Shown in pieces: positions 23,772-55,618 of a stretch of 64,000 bases of DNA. The translations under genes were made by a program, and so were the position numbers. The DNA is from Lingula anatina. Lineage: Eukaryota > Brachiopoda > Lingulata > Lingulida > Lingulidae. The notes beneath the pieces are model-generated. The model saw only the letters and a program-made list of their open reading frames with translations. It made no database searches and had not been told where the DNA came from. Every line of letters begins with the position of its first letter. The stretch's first letter is position 1. The stretch spans positions 157,183 to 221,182 of the forward strand of contig NW_019775696.1 in NCBI RefSeq assembly GCF_001039355.2, read 5' to 3'.

Positions 23772-26007
23772 CGGCAGAGCTTGGCCAATTATGATGTACT
23801 CTGGATGAGGTATGGTTTGAATTGATAGTGTGTGTGTGTGTGTGTGTGTGTNNNNNNNNNNNNNNNNNNNNNNNNNNNNNNNNNNNNNNNNNNNNNNNNN
23901 NNNNNNNNNNNNNNNNNNNNNNNNNNNNNNNNNNNNNNNNNNNNNNNNNNNNNNNNNNNNNNNNNNNNNNNNNNNNNNNNNNNNNNNNNNNNNNNNNNNN
24001 NNNNNNNNNNNNNNNNNNNNNNNNNNNNNNNNNNNNNNNNNNNNNNNNNGTGTGTGTGTGTGTGTGTGTGTGTGTGGCAGAGCTTGGCCAATGATGATAT
24101 ACTCTGGATGAGGTATGGTTTTGAATTGATAGTGTGTGTGTGTGTGTTTGTATATGTGAGCTTGGCTGATGATCATATTCTTTGGATCAGGTATGGATTG
24201 AATTGAAAGCATGTGTGTGTGTGTGTGTGTGTTATGTGAGTTTGGCCACTGCAAATGTTTGGATGATGTATTGTTTTGAGAATAGATGTTTGTACATGGG
24301 TATGTGTATGTGTTATGTGAGCCTGGCCACTGATGATAATCTTTGGATGATGTTTTGTTTTGAATAGATATTCAAATAGATAATAGATATATCTGTGTGT
24401 GTGTGCTCACTGAGGCTCATTGAGAGTGGAGTACAGACACCTATAAATATGTGTGGCAGAAACAAAATGTATAGCTAGTGTTGTGCAGAAAATGGTTATA
24501 AGGGAAATTGCGAAATGTGCAGAACATGTCATGCTCTTGATCACTCATGGCACTTTAGGCATTTGCCAGTAAAACAGTTACTACCACTCATCTTTGTATC
24601 TGCTTCTTTACAGCTTGTGTCACAGCAACTGGGGCTACGTCAGTGCCTACAAACGACGCCATGAGCCAGGTTTTTCTTATCGCAAATTGTACTTGAAGCT
24701 GGATGAGGGCAGCTTAACCTTTAACGCTAATGCAAGGCTGGTAAGTTTGAAAAGCTTTGTCTAATTTTCTTTGATGCAGAGCAAAGTGTCATTTGTCCTG
24801 AGTTAAAGGCATTTAACCCTCTCTTCAGTTGGTACATTTTTCAAAGACCATAACTTTATGTTTTTTATAAGTTTATACGTCATTTAAATTATTTAAATTT
24901 ATTTAAAAATGATTTTTATTGAACGTATATTCCTTTCAGGGTATGGACTATTTTTTAAACAACATGCTGGTAGAAGACAACCCTAAGGAAATTGCTAGAT
25001 TTTTACACTCAACAAAGAGGCTACAGAGTATCCAGAAGAGAGAGTTTTTAAAAAATAGGTATGGAAAACATTTTATCGTCATTTTACTCATTGACAGTTT
25101 AGTATGGGTTCTATAAAATACTTAGTTCTCGAAAAAGGTGCTTGATTCCTTTTAGGGGGTGTGTTTTGAAATTCAAACTACTAAAAAGAAAACTCCAGAA
25201 TATTTTTGTGTAATTATAATTTGTTAGTGCTTTAACACTATTTTACAATAAATTTACGTCTCATGAAGAAATTTGTTTGAATGCTGTAACATACACTCTG
25301 CATTTTTGCCACCTGTAGAAAAAGTAATAGAGAATTTAAATTTGTTTTACTTTCCAGGCAAGACATTTTAGACATCTTAGTGCAGCTACAGAACTATGAA
25401 AACCAGTTCCTTCCAAATGCTCTACGTAGGTTCTTTGGTGAGATCCATGCTCCTGAGGAGAGAGGAGACTACCTGAGCCAGCTGGTGGACAAGTTTTCTG
25501 AGAGATTCTGTACCTGTAATCCTGACCTGGGGCTCTCCAAAGGTGGAGTATGGCTGCTTTCTATGGGAGATAATAGATTCAGTCTACAATCTTTCCAGCT
25601 CCTTTGTATCTTGATTCCTGTAGTATTTAGAAAGGTCTCAGATCTCTTGCTATTACATTTATTATTGAGCACTACTAAGGCAAGAGAAGTATGCAAGATT
25701 GAAAGTTTTAAAGTAAATTTAAAATTTCAGATGATGCTTCAAACTGCCTGATGGTCAGTTTTATATTTTCTTATCTAATATATCTGATATTAAACATTTT
25801 GTATTCTTTATTTCAGATGTTGTTTTCGTGGTTTGTTTCTCTTTGATTCTGTTGTCTGTGGATCTCTGCAGCCCTAGCGTCAAGAACAAAATGTCAAAGC
25901 GCGAATTTATACGGAACACAAGACGTGCTGTTCACATCAACGACGACTTTGCAGGTCATTTGTACGATAACATTTACCTCATTGGTCATGTAGCACCGCA
26001 GCCATGA
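23487..26007 (+). CDS. FBXO8: F-box only protein 8 (F-box plus Sec7 domain)
   Basis: FBXO8 combines an F-box, which recruits SKP1 for SCF ubiquitin ligases, with a Sec7 domain of the ARF-GEF fold; it is reported to target ARF6. Exons: 23487-23710, 24614-24740, 24940-25058, 25358-25542, 25817-26007. Phases 2, 0, 2, 1 agree, giving 846 nt and 281 aa (human 319; mainly a shorter N-terminus and three residues missing before GLS). The F-box is at about residues 33-75 (LLPPEISLSVLSHLNATDLC). The Sec7 part follows LDEGSLTFNANA and includes LPNALRRFF, HAPEERGDYL (candidate glutamic-finger region) and NKMSKREFIRNTRRA. The C-terminus HLYDNIYLIGHVA matches human almost exactly. Intron 1 contains a decaying repeat of the exon 1 end. 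The donor after exon 4 (GTGGAG) is weak. Confidence 0.95.
23669..24370. repeat. Decaying tandem array of the FBXO8 exon 1 end plus donor and (TG)n
   Basis: The last 42 bases of exon 1, the donor GTATGG and about 15 intron bases, followed by (TG)n, recur at about 23770, 24073, 24155, 24228 and 24311. Similarity to the exon falls with distance. The first four copies keep GAG or CAG plus GTATGG; the last two have lost the donor (GATGTATTG, GATGTTTTG). An N run (23852-24049) interrupts the array, so more copies may be hidden. Confidence 0.8.
23852..24049. other. Assembly gap (198 N)
   Basis: Flanked on both sides by (TG)n inside FBXO8 intron 1. No exon is missing, because exons 1 and 2 join in phase and match the human protein. 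Confidence 0.95.
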
Positions 26008-28110
26008 CAACCGTTGATTTTAGACCAATGCGTGTGCTGGACACATGTTTTCATTTGTACATATCATTCATGGCAGTTTGAGCTAACATTAATCATAGTA
26101 ATTTGTGTGTTTTAAAATGCTCATTTTCATTTAAGTCCCTTTGTGATGCATATAATTTGTGACATGGTTAACTTGTTAATTGATGCTTTATTCATCTCTA
26201 TTTATGAAAGATGATTTGAATTCCAAATGGTCAATTCAAATTTAGTCTGTCTTATATAATATTTGCTTTATTCTGTAAGTATGCATAGTTAACAAATCAT
26301 TCTGAGATATGCATAATTAGCAAACAGGATGAACCTTCACTTATTAGACTTTTTTTTTTTTTTCGGCTTCATAAGTACATCTTGACGCTCTCCATCTACG
26401 TCTTTTCTTCCAGTCTGTGATTTTTGTAATAAAAGGAAGTGAAACATAATTGTAGAGATTCACCAGTGGGAGTGCATGTACATACTGTCATCAGCACAAC
26501 AGATATTGTCAATGTTTTATATTTTTGTAACTAATTCAAATAGATTGCATCACCTTGTTATGCAGCAGAGTGGTACAAGGCGTGTAATCTAATTTTTTTA
26601 AGTGTAAAAAGTCATTTTTTCCTCTGATTTTTTCCAAGGATACATTGCTTGCAAATAACCATTTTCACTGTCAAGATAAGAAGAAAATTTGATACTTTAT
26701 AGTAATCTGCCAACGTGACTGTTATGTATTGAGTATTTTCTTTACTAATGTAAAAATACAGTACAAATTGAGTTACGTTGGCCTTGGTGAAATTGGTATC
26801 TTGATATCTTGATTGGTAATATTTGTATGCTTTCATAATTTACCTTCATATTGTCTTTAAGAATTTATGAGAGCTCAATTACCAGAGTTGGCTAACGTGT
26901 TTGAAAACCTGTTATGACTTTACAGGAGGAACATAGATTATGAACTGCTTAAAATATTTTTGATTTAAAATGATTAACCATGTTATTGTAAAAATTGCAC
27001 CAAAGATGATAAAGTTTACACTTGAGAAAATGTGTACTGCTGAAAAAAGATAAAAATTCTCACATTGTTTGAATCCACAATGAAAATTTATACAATATTT
27101 GACGAATGAAAGTAAGACACCAAAGACTGTACTGCAATGAGTGAATGTTGAGTAAATTAATATTTTTAGATAGTTAAATCATAGTTTGTTGTGAGGCTAG
27201 AATTGATTGTGGCTCCCTGTAATATTAATAATTAAATAAACCTAGCATGTATGATGTACTATTAACTAATATGCTCTAAAATTTTAGACATTCAAAAGTG
27301 TAATTATTGCAGAAAATACTTATCTTTTAACCCTATGTACAGAGCTGTGAGGCTGTGATACTAGTACAATATATTATAATGATATTGTAGTGCAGTAATA
27401 CGAAGTTGAATTGTAATATATATCTTATTTAACAAAACTGAGTTTGATTTAGTTCCTTTGAAACATACATAATTGACATATTGTATACTTAGTTTTGATC
27501 CATGATGAATATTAAGCTCACTTTTCTTTGGAAGATGTCATTTGCAGAACAAGAGCAGGGGCCAATGAAAATTGCTTTGTGTTCCAATGCTCCTCAAAAT
27601 GGCACATGAAGAACATAACAATAATAATAATAATAATAATAATGTTTATTGAGCACTAAAATGTGAACATGACTTGACATCTGTTGGCTCACTAATCTAC
27701 AAAGATCTAATCAAAGTTTCAGCCTGAATTTCTATAAGCAAACATAAGTGAGTGCACTTTTTTCTTTTTATAATATTACCCATCAGCTACGTATTTTTAC
27801 CTAACTGACTTTTAGTACTTGAACACCCTTCTCCTATAATCTCCCCCCCCCCTCTCCCCCCAGTTATCCCCTTGCTCCTAATATGTGCAGGTTGTAGTCT
27901 CTTTTTTGCTCTACTTTACGTCATTAATGATTTGAATCATAACGAGGCTATTGTTCGGTAAATAGCAATTACTGCAATGGTTTGTGGGAAATATTGGACT
28001 GAGTATGCGCGAAAAATTCCTCTTCGAAAATTGTTTTGGTTGCTGGGAGAATAATGCTTTGACATTTTAAGACAAGAACCGAGAGATTTCATTTAGTTAA
28101 CCATTTGAAT
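26008..28110. other. FBXO8 3' UTR and WDR19 upstream region
   Basis: No further gene seen. Candidate poly(A) signals AATAAA lie at 26428-26433 and 27235-27240. There is an (AAT)n tract at about 27618-27643 and a C-rich tract at about 27841-27860. The WDR19 promoter should lie in the last few hundred bases; I cannot identify elements such as an X-box with confidence. Confidence 0.5.
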
Positions 28111-47375
<19,265 letters not shown>

Positions 47376-47566
47376 TGGCACCATAAGAGCACTTCTTTTT
47401 GAACACAATATCAGAGATTTGAAAAAAAAAGGTTGCAAAGTCATGAGACAAAAGGAGTGGATCATAGATTATGGTAGAAGAGAGGATACCATATGTCTCT
47501 TCTCTCCTATTAAAATTAACTTTTTACATAACCCTGTTTTGCATCAGGTATTATTGTATTTAGAAG
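47376..47566 (+). other. WDR19 3' UTR start
   Basis: Follows the TGA at 47373-47375. Candidate poly(A) signals AATAAA lie at 47717-47722 and 48265-48270, inside the duplicated segment that follows, and again in its second copy. Confidence 0.6.
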
Positions 47567-49254
47567 GCTAGGTGTTGAAAGCTTTTTAGCAGGTGACCAG
47601 CGGGTGAAAAGCTTTATATGATATCATAAAGTTGTGAATTTTGCTGTGAGGAGGATATTCTGAGAAACGAGCTACATGTTTTTTTTTTATTTGCAAAGAT
47701 GTTCGATGCATTATCAAATAAAGAAATCCGTCCATTTCAATTAATACTAATGTTGTTTTTAATTTGAAACTATGTACATTATATGTATTGGAAGTCTCTA
47801 GTTGGATATTTTTTGTGAATGTTAAGACGTGATTGTGCACCATCTTTACTGTAAAAAGACCGAGAGTTATGGCAGAAGCATGTGTGGTGACTGTTGAAAG
47901 CTTTCTGCTTTGATATAGCCTCTTCATCTGACCAAGGCAAAGATCTATTTCACCAGACGTAAAGGTGAACGACCGTCTACCCGTAATCCGCAATCAGTAG
48001 GCAAAGGAGAAATATGTGGTAATGAAACCTGTGTGGTGCGATAAAACTAATGAACTACGTGTATATACACTAATTAAACCAACGTGGAATTATCACGAAC
48101 ATCTTACCACAGGAATCGAATGTCTCTAGAAACAACCTACTTGTCCACAAGTAAAAGAACTGAAAGATTGAAACGAGCATGCTAAAATTCAGACATATCA
48201 TTTTTCCTGTATAAGTTGTTTTTATGGATTGCACTTTGTTCATATCTGTGTGTACAGGATGTAAAATAAAGATTTTTTATATCAAATTCCATTGGTTTAT
48301 CTTGCTTGTGACAAAGATTTCTTTTATTTGTTTATTCTGCTGTATGTTAAAAATGCTGTATGTACACGGTATTAAATAGCAATCAGAAAACGGTAGCTCT
48401 GGCGGGGTGGGGCTCATTTTGTTGGGAGACTTTCGGAAAACTTTCATTCTTACTAATTACGTGTAGGTGTTAAGATTATGATAAAACTATTTAATTGTAC
48501 GCGGTGAAAATATAAATCTTTACCTTTTTCTAGCCGTGAGCATTCTTTAATGTTGCCGTGTTGTACAACAGCAACTGAATAAGATCAACAGACCATTCCT
48601 TTTGTAAAGTAATGAATTTCTCCATTTGAAATCAGAAGCATGTTATATTGGACTTTTTCGGTTTTCTTTTTGGAAATCACATCCTCGTTCATCAAGTTAA
48701 TCGCGACATATTTGATAAACACTTCTCGGGATTCCGTGTCTTGATTGAAAGGATAAAGTGCGTGATTCAGCGGTCCTGTGTGATTGTACCTTACACTGGT
48801 ATGAGATGGCTGCTGGTGCGTCACTGACGGATTGGATTCATCATAGTGTTTTTAAGTTGATGGCTTACACTTTCATTAATTGCAAGCGATAAGTGAAGTA
48901 GAATCAAATAAGTAAAAACTTATCGAGCTATTGAGTGAAAGTTCAATTTCCTGATGAGTCAACAAGTGAAGAAATGGGAGGAAGTAGGGAAAGAAATGAA
49001 AAATATCAAAGTCGCATGTAGTTTTATTTGATTGGTTAATTTCACAATCAATTTGCAATTTCTACCACGTTTTTTCTTCTACCAAGTTATGGATACCATC
49101 CAAATTTAATGTGATGCAAAATATTTTAGGTTTTTAACTGAAAACAAAATTCTTAGAAATATAGAATGGTGGAATCACAAATCAGACTGGAAAATTCTGG
49201 AAATCACTCAAAAGGCAGTGTAACGAAAACGAACAAATGCGTGATTGGTACGGA
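47567..49254. repeat. 1.69-kb direct repeat downstream of WDR19, left copy
   Basis: Nearly identical to 49256-50943, differing at only a few single bases and single-base indels, with an isolated n at 49255 exactly at the junction. It includes the likely WDR19 polyadenylation region. Small minus-strand open frames (for example 48585-48824) are present in both copies but resemble nothing I recognise. Most likely one locus represented twice. Confidence 0.85.
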
Positions 49255-49255
49255 N

Positions 49256-50943
49256 GCTAGGTGTTGAAAGCTTTTTAGCAGGTGACCAGCGGGTGAAAAG
49301 CTTTATATGATATCATAAAGTTGTGAATTTTGCTGTGAGGAGGATATTCTGAGAAACGAGCTACATGTTTTTTTTTATTTGCAAAGATGTTCGATGCATT
49401 ATCAAATAAAGAAATCCGTCCATTTCAATTAATACTAATGTTGTTTTTAATTTGAAACTATGTACATTATATGTATTGGAAGTCTCTAGTTGGATATTTT
49501 TTGTGAATGTTAAGACGTGATTGTGCACCATCTTTACTGTAAAAAGACCGAGAGTTATGGCAGAAGCATGTGTGGTGACTGTTGAAAGCTTTCTGCTTTG
49601 ATATAGCCTCTTCATCTGACCAAGGCAAAGATCTATTTCACCAGACGTAAAGGTGAACGACCGTCTACCCGTAATCCGCAATCAGTAGGCAAAGGAGAAA
49701 TATGTGGTAATGAAACCTGTGTGGTGCGATAAAACTCATGAACTACGTGTATATACACTAATTAAACCAACGTGGAATTATCACGAACATCTTACCACAG
49801 GAATCGAATGTCTCTAGAAACAACCTACTTGTCCACAAGTAAAAGAACTGAAAGATTGAAACAAGCATGCTAAAATTCAGACATATCATTTTTCCTGTAT
49901 AAGTTGTTTTTATGGATTGCACTTTGTTCATATCTGTGTGTACAGGATGTAAAATAAAGATTTTTTATATCAAATTCCATTGGTTTATCTTGCTTGTGAC
50001 AAAGATTTCTTTTATTTGTTTATTCTGCTGTATGTTAAAAATGCTGTATGTACACGGTATTAAATAGCAATCAGAAAACGGTAGCTCTGGCGGGGTGGGG
50101 CTCATTTTGTTGGGAGACTTTCGGAAAACTTTCATTCTTACTAATTACGTGTAGGTGTTAAGATTATGATAAAACTATTTAATTGTACGCGGTGAAAATA
50201 TAAATCTTTACCTTTTTCTAGCCGTGAGCATTCTTTAATGTTGCCGTGTTGTACAACAGCAACTGAATAAGATCAACAGACCATTCCTTTTGTAAAGTAA
50301 TGAATTTCTCCATTTGAAATCAGAAGCATGTTATATTGGACTTTTTCGGTTTTCTTTTTGGAAATCACATCCTCGTTCATCAAGTTAATCGCGACATATT
50401 TGATAAACACTTCTCGGGATTCCGTGTCTTGATTGAAAGGATAAAGTGCGTGATTCAGCGGTCCTGTGTGATTGTACCTTACACTGGTATGAGATGGCTG
50501 CTGGTGCGTCACTGACGGATTGGATTCATCATAGTGTTTTTAAGTTGATGGCTTACACTTTCATTAATTGCAAGCGATAAGTGAAGTAGAATCAAATAAG
50601 TAAAAACTTATCGAGCTATTGAGTGAAAGTTCAATTTCCTGATGAGTCAACAAGTGAAGAAATGGGAGGAAGTAGGGAAAGAAATGAAAAATATCAAAGT
50701 CGCATGTAGTTTTATTTGATTGGTTAATTTCACAATCAATTTGCAATTTCTACCACGTTTTTTCTTCTACCAAGTTATGGATACCATCCAAATTTAATGT
50801 GATGCAAAAATATTTTAGGTTTTTAACTAAAAACAAAATTCTTAGAAATATAGAATGGTGGAATCACAAATCAGACTGGAAAATTCTGGAAATCACTCAA
50901 AAGGCAGTGTAACGAAAACGAGCAAATGCGTGATTGGTACGGA
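49256..50943. repeat. 1.69-kb direct repeat downstream of WDR19, right copy
   Basis: Partner of 47567-49254; the sequence then continues into unique DNA. Confidence 0.85.
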
Positions 50944-53124
50944 AATAAGAGAATGTAGGGACTGTTGAGTTTTGTACGTAAACTAAGTCGATAAATAAAC
51001 GCTTGAACGTTCCAACTCGTCGTTGTCGTCCCTGTAATAATCACACCTGTCTATCAGTAAGCCTGTTACGTAATCCAAGAGGGATTATCTGCAGGGATCC
51101 CTCACACCACTGTAACATATCGTATATATTCCCATGCTCACACGTATTACGCTGTCCTTTGGGGTTCTGGAAAGTGGATTGTTTAATATACAATTGACAC
51201 AATCTTATCCACCAACGTAACATGCAGAAGCTGTATGCTGCTTACCGGTCACCAAACTCAGCACGTATAATGGGGATGTCGTTGACACTTTCGATACACG
51301 TTCCTTATTAATTCTAACCGTCAACTTCACTGTACTCGTTGTTCAAAACTCAAAGAACTGTTTCCAAACGCGTTTTCTGATAAATTTCCCCGAAGCTTAC
51401 ATTTGTAGAATCTTGCACTTCTCGTGTCTATGCATGATCTCAGCATTTGGTGGTCTTGTTTTACCACGACTGAGGTTTACAGAAGGTCTGGGAAACAAGG
51501 CAAATGAAAGTTGCACTTGTTAATATGTACCACAGAAAAAACAATTACAAAAAAAAAAAAAAATCTATGGAACAAGTTCTCAAGCTGTTTCAAAATGATC
51601 AACAAATCATTGTACCTTTCTAGTATTTACAAATTTAATTTCAAAATTTAACTTTCACATTTAATTTCGACTATTCTCAGATGACACATTCGTACCAGTT
51701 TTAGGTGAAGTTTAAGATAAGCTGCTTACATGCGATAGCCCGGTCAGTGAACTCAGCCTCGAGAGATTAGCCGCATGTGTTACTGTCAAACAATGCCGTC
51801 GTGCCAATTAAGAATTTCTACGTGCACGGTTGTTCTCAATCAATGAGCTTTGGATATTCTCGTTGATTCTTTTCCGATGACCACAGTGAATTTGACTTTA
51901 AGTCCAGTGGTTATGAACATCTTCCTCATATTGTTTTTTTAAATAGAAATATGTATTATTTATGCGTTAGAGTTGTTCCCTGGACCTACATTATACCGAT
52001 TTTTTTATTTTAACAATTTAAAATGTCTTAACGGCTCGATTATCAAAGCGTTAATATTACACTGTAGCTTACAAGCAAAGCACTGCAAACTTCATGCCAA
52101 TGCCACAGATTAAGAGCTATTGCATGTAAAGCTCTCTTTGAAAGGCGTCCTTTCTGCATCCCGTAGTACTGTTTGAGAGTGAAAAACAAGAATACTTTAC
52201 GTGCCGACAACCGGCCGATCATTGAGCATTCATTCTGCAACCAAAGCAATGCTTGTGCCTCCTTTCTACGAGCACAGCGAATCCAGCTACATGGTGGCAC
52301 AAAGGATGCAGGAAAGACACCGTCCAGTGTAAAGGGGGTTTTAGAGACAATATCGTGGAGTCCCCAGGTTTCATTAATTTCTTATGAATAATGATTTTCT
52401 GAAAAATGAATCTCGAAATGATTTATTTTTGCTATTAATCCCATGCAAAACTAAAAAATGTGGTACAAGGCGACGTCCAAAGGAACTTTATACTAGTTTT
52501 TCTCAATCCAACAAAAGCTTGGTTCTATAAGAGTTTCCCTAAATAAGAGGAAAATATTTCAGTGAATATGTCTCTTATTTATCATAATCCATGACAACTT
52601 TTATTTTGGCACCAGTGAAACTAAAATCAATATTTATCCATATATGCAGGACTTAAAACATTTTCTCCACAATTATGATTTGAGAATTTGTCACAATACA
52701 ATAGCTTCAAAGTTTCGTTTTTACGAAAACAAATAAAACTGTCTTGAATCAGGTAAATGACAAACGCATCGAACGCATATTTTTGTCAACAGCCATCAAT
52801 TTTATTCACAGTGTTATAGCCCAAGTTAACAACTTGTATTTATCTTACATTTATTTCCAATGAAAGTATTTGTACATAACAACAGCACATTCATACTGTT
52901 TTATATAGAAAAAAATGACATATATTAACACTCTTCTTTACCTTTAATTTGAGAGTTTTTAACTTGTCGAATGCAATTATGACAAAGAGCATGCAGTGCA
53001 AAACCTAAGGTCCGTGAAATAAGAGTTATATGACAACAACAACCCTAAACTTGCTTTGTATCAACAATAATTTTACACCGATGCTTTACAAACACAATGG
53101 CCAATCGTACTTCCAACTGAAATA
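50944..53124. other. Intergenic, no gene seen
   Basis: AT-rich DNA between the WDR19 downstream repeat and the GPCR. An 85-codon minus-strand frame at 52043-52300 has no recognisable similarity. The last few hundred bases are probably the 3' UTR of the GPCR. Confidence 0.5.
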
Positions 53125-54273
53125 TCAAATATAATTGTCCTCTATCTTGTTTTCAGGGGGTCGGATCTTTTTCCTTATTGACGTCATCCAGTCACAAAAT
53201 CTCTTTCGTACCACATCGGTTCGCAGTGTATAGATGAAGGGGTTGGCAAAACTATTAATGATAACGAACGAAGCAGTGACCTGCGCCATACCGTAAGCGT
53301 GAACGGAATGCTGAACCAATACAAATACTCTGTTCATTATGATTGTTGGTAAAACGGTAAGAACATACACGGCGATAACTATAAGACTCGTGACAATAAC
53401 ATGTTGGTCTTTTTGAACCAATTTAATATAATGGTGATCGGTTCCATTTTTGATTTCGAACACATCTGAGTATTCGCATGCCAAAGTCTCTGCAAAATGT
53501 CTACTTCTGCCTTCACGCGTGGCATCAAACGTGGAACCATTAAACTGAGATTCTTCCAATCTGGTATTGGATATAGTACTTACTATATGGCCCGTGGCAT
53601 AAGGTTTTATTGCTTGACGTTGATGTAAAATTTTCTTAAACGCAGATATATAACTGACGAGCATCACCGTGCCACAAATGATAGCCAAAGGAATCAGAGC
53701 AGAAACGGTAACTTCACCTCTTCCTTCACTATGACATTCCACCTGAAAAGGGTACTCCTTTTTCCTCAGTATGTCAACCATTGACAAGCAAAATCCGATC
53801 ATCCAAGGCAGGACTATGCCTGCTTTCATCAATGCCTTGCTGACGTCGTGCGTTGGGTGACGAATTTTATACGAACGTAGAACGCTGATGGTTGCCAGAA
53901 TGGTCATGTTAATGGCAGGTCCGAAGATGATCCCGCGGGCAATGGTGCATTTAGATGGGAAGTGCTCTCCCCACGACCACACCGAAAAGATCGTGAATGG
54001 CGCCACCGTGATGCAGATAAGTAGATCAACGACCGCCAGATTGATGTGGAAGGAATTGTCCCAGGTCCGCAGGATGGGGGTGGAGATAGTTATGATGATC
54101 ACACTGGCGTTTCCAAAGGTACCCAGTACGATGGCAATCGTCGAAAGCACCGTGACCGTGATTCTGGCCCATTTCGTATAGTTATAAACTTCCAAATCAT
54201 CACAAAGATCCGTCATGTTGCCTGCAAATATGGAACAATTTGCGCCAGTGTGCAGGGACATTGCTGTATGCAA
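53125..54273 (-). CDS. Class A (rhodopsin-like) G-protein-coupled receptor, orphan
   Basis: A single-exon 382-aa frame with seven hydrophobic segments. N-terminal glycosylation sequons (NCS, NMT, NYT). TM1 has GTFGNASV; TM2 NLAVVDLLI; the TM3 start has Cys (SKCTIARG), paired with a Cys in extracellular loop 2 (FQVECHS). The DRY motif at the end of TM3 reads LRS (ISVLRSYKIRHP), keeping the central Arg. TM6 keeps Pro (LTVLPTI) but lacks CWxP. TM7 has NPFIY. Loop 3 is long (about 80 residues) and the tail is short and basic. The ligand is unknown. General shape recalls the orphan moody/melatonin-receptor-like groups that are expanded in invertebrates, but this is only an impression. Confidence 0.9.
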   Translation of the reverse strand: MHTAMSLHTGANCSIFAGNMTDLCDDLEVYNYTKWARITVTVLSTIAIVLGTFGNASVIIITISTPILRTWDNSFHINLAVVDLLICITVAPFTIFSVWSWGEHFPSKCTIARGIIFGPAINMTILATISVLRSYKIRHPTHDVSKALMKAGIVLPWMIGFCLSMVDILRKKEYPFQVECHSEGRGEVTVSALIPLAIICGTVMLVSYISAFKKILHQRQAIKPYATGHIVSTISNTRLEESQFNGSTFDATREGRSRHFAETLACEYSDVFEIKNGTDHHYIKLVQKDQHVIVTSLIVIAVYVLTVLPTIIMNRVFVLVQHSVHAYGMAQVTASFVIINSFANPFIYTLRTDVVRKRFCDWMTSIRKKIRPPENKIEDNYI

Positions 54274-55083
54274 TGTCGTGACTTAGTTCTTCGGCTGACG
54301 CTTGTGAAATGTGATTGTCAATCAAAACCTCAGAAAATACGTTGGTTGTGTGGACGTCATTGCCGGCAGGTTCTCATGCCAATAACCAATGTAATCTCAC
54401 ACCTTTGCCATCTGCATGTGACGCAGCGGTTTCTTTGTTCATTTTTACCTGTTGCACAGCTAAGCAGGTCTTTATATCGTAGATTTAACCGAAGGTCATT
54501 TCCACCGCAGGCTCTTTATATTAGGATCGAACCTTAAGCTTGTAAGCCGACGTGGCGACAAAACAAAATATACGTGCATATCTATCGAGTACAGTTATAT
54601 ACACTGCATTGGGCAAAATGATGAATATAGTGAGGTCACGCACCTTTCTGTTCGGTCATTTATGTAACATATAAAATGAAGAAATTCAAAACTTTACGAT
54701 TTAAGCGATTTTCTTAGAAATTAAAAAAAATCGATGGTTATGGAGCCTATTGCCAATGTGCACACGTAGACATGTATTCATTATCTTTGTGAATGGTAGA
54801 ACAGTATAGTGCTTGCTGCAGCTTAAAAAAGAAAGATCATTAACAAATCTATAGCCTCACTTGAGCCTTGACTCAAAATCTTAGTGATCATTTACGCCTT
54901 TCTCAAATTGTTGAAAGTCCAACAAATAATTTCCTGCTGTTGTGCTACTTATTTGAAACCTTGCGGAGACTGTTCAGCAATCCCATGCCTTCAACTTTTG
55001 GTAAGAGCTTTCATTTCAAAGATAAAAGCTGCAGCAGGTAAAGAATATAAAAAGAAAGCTTAGTTTTACATTTTAGCAAATAA

Positions 55084-55349
55084 TAGTCCTACCCGCAAGA
55101 GAAAGGGTCCCCGACAGTCCTAGCTGTTTCAACGCTTCACTAAGTTGTTGCACTCCTGCAGCACGGCACTTCATAACAGCTACTGTGTTTTTAAAATCAA
55201 GGTAATGTTCAATTTTAAAACAATTCGACCGTTAAAGGGTTCCGACGCAGGTGATTGATAAAGAGAAAAGAGGAAAAGGAAAATAAAAAGTAAAAGGACA
55301 GAACACCTTGCTTCAGAAACAAGCATCTCTGTAAGTAAGTACAGATATG
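55084..55349. repeat. 266-bp direct repeat, left copy
   Basis: Nearly identical to 55353-55618, with an isolated n at 55350 between them: the same arrangement as at 10161, 18689 and 49255. Probable contig-overlap artefact. Confidence 0.8.
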
Positions 55350-55352
55350 NAC

Positions 55353-55618
55353 TAGTCCTACCCGCAAGAGAAAGGGTCCCCGACATTCGTAGCTTTTTCA
55401 ACGCTTCACTAAGTTGTTGCACTCCTGCAGCACGGCACTTCATAACAGCTACTACGTTTTTAAAATCAAGGTAATGTTCAATTTTAAAACAATTCGACCG
55501 TTAAAGGGTTCCGACGCAGGTGATTGATAAAGAGAAAAGAGGAAAAGGAAAATAAAAAGTAAAAGGACAGAACACCTTGCTTCAGAAACAAGCATCTCTG
55601 TAAGTAAGTACAGATATG
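55353..55618. repeat. 266-bp direct repeat, right copy
   Basis: Partner of 55084-55349, with a few substitutions (for example TCGTAGCTTTTTC for TCCTAGCTGTTTC). Confidence 0.8.

Noticed and set aside
23598-24254. Long frames through (TG)n and the N run
   Set aside because: Products of dinucleotide repeats and undefined bases.
47586-51000. Minus-strand frames duplicated downstream of WDR19, taken as a new two-copy gene
   Set aside because: The duplication coincides with an isolated n, the peptides resemble nothing known, and the region overlaps the likely WDR19 3' UTR.
52043-52300. 85-codon minus-strand frame
   Set aside because: No recognisable family, no splice or codon evidence; likely chance in AT-rich DNA.
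53888-54537. Plus-strand frames of 97 and 163 codons opposite the GPCR
   Set aside because: Antisense shadows of the receptor frame.
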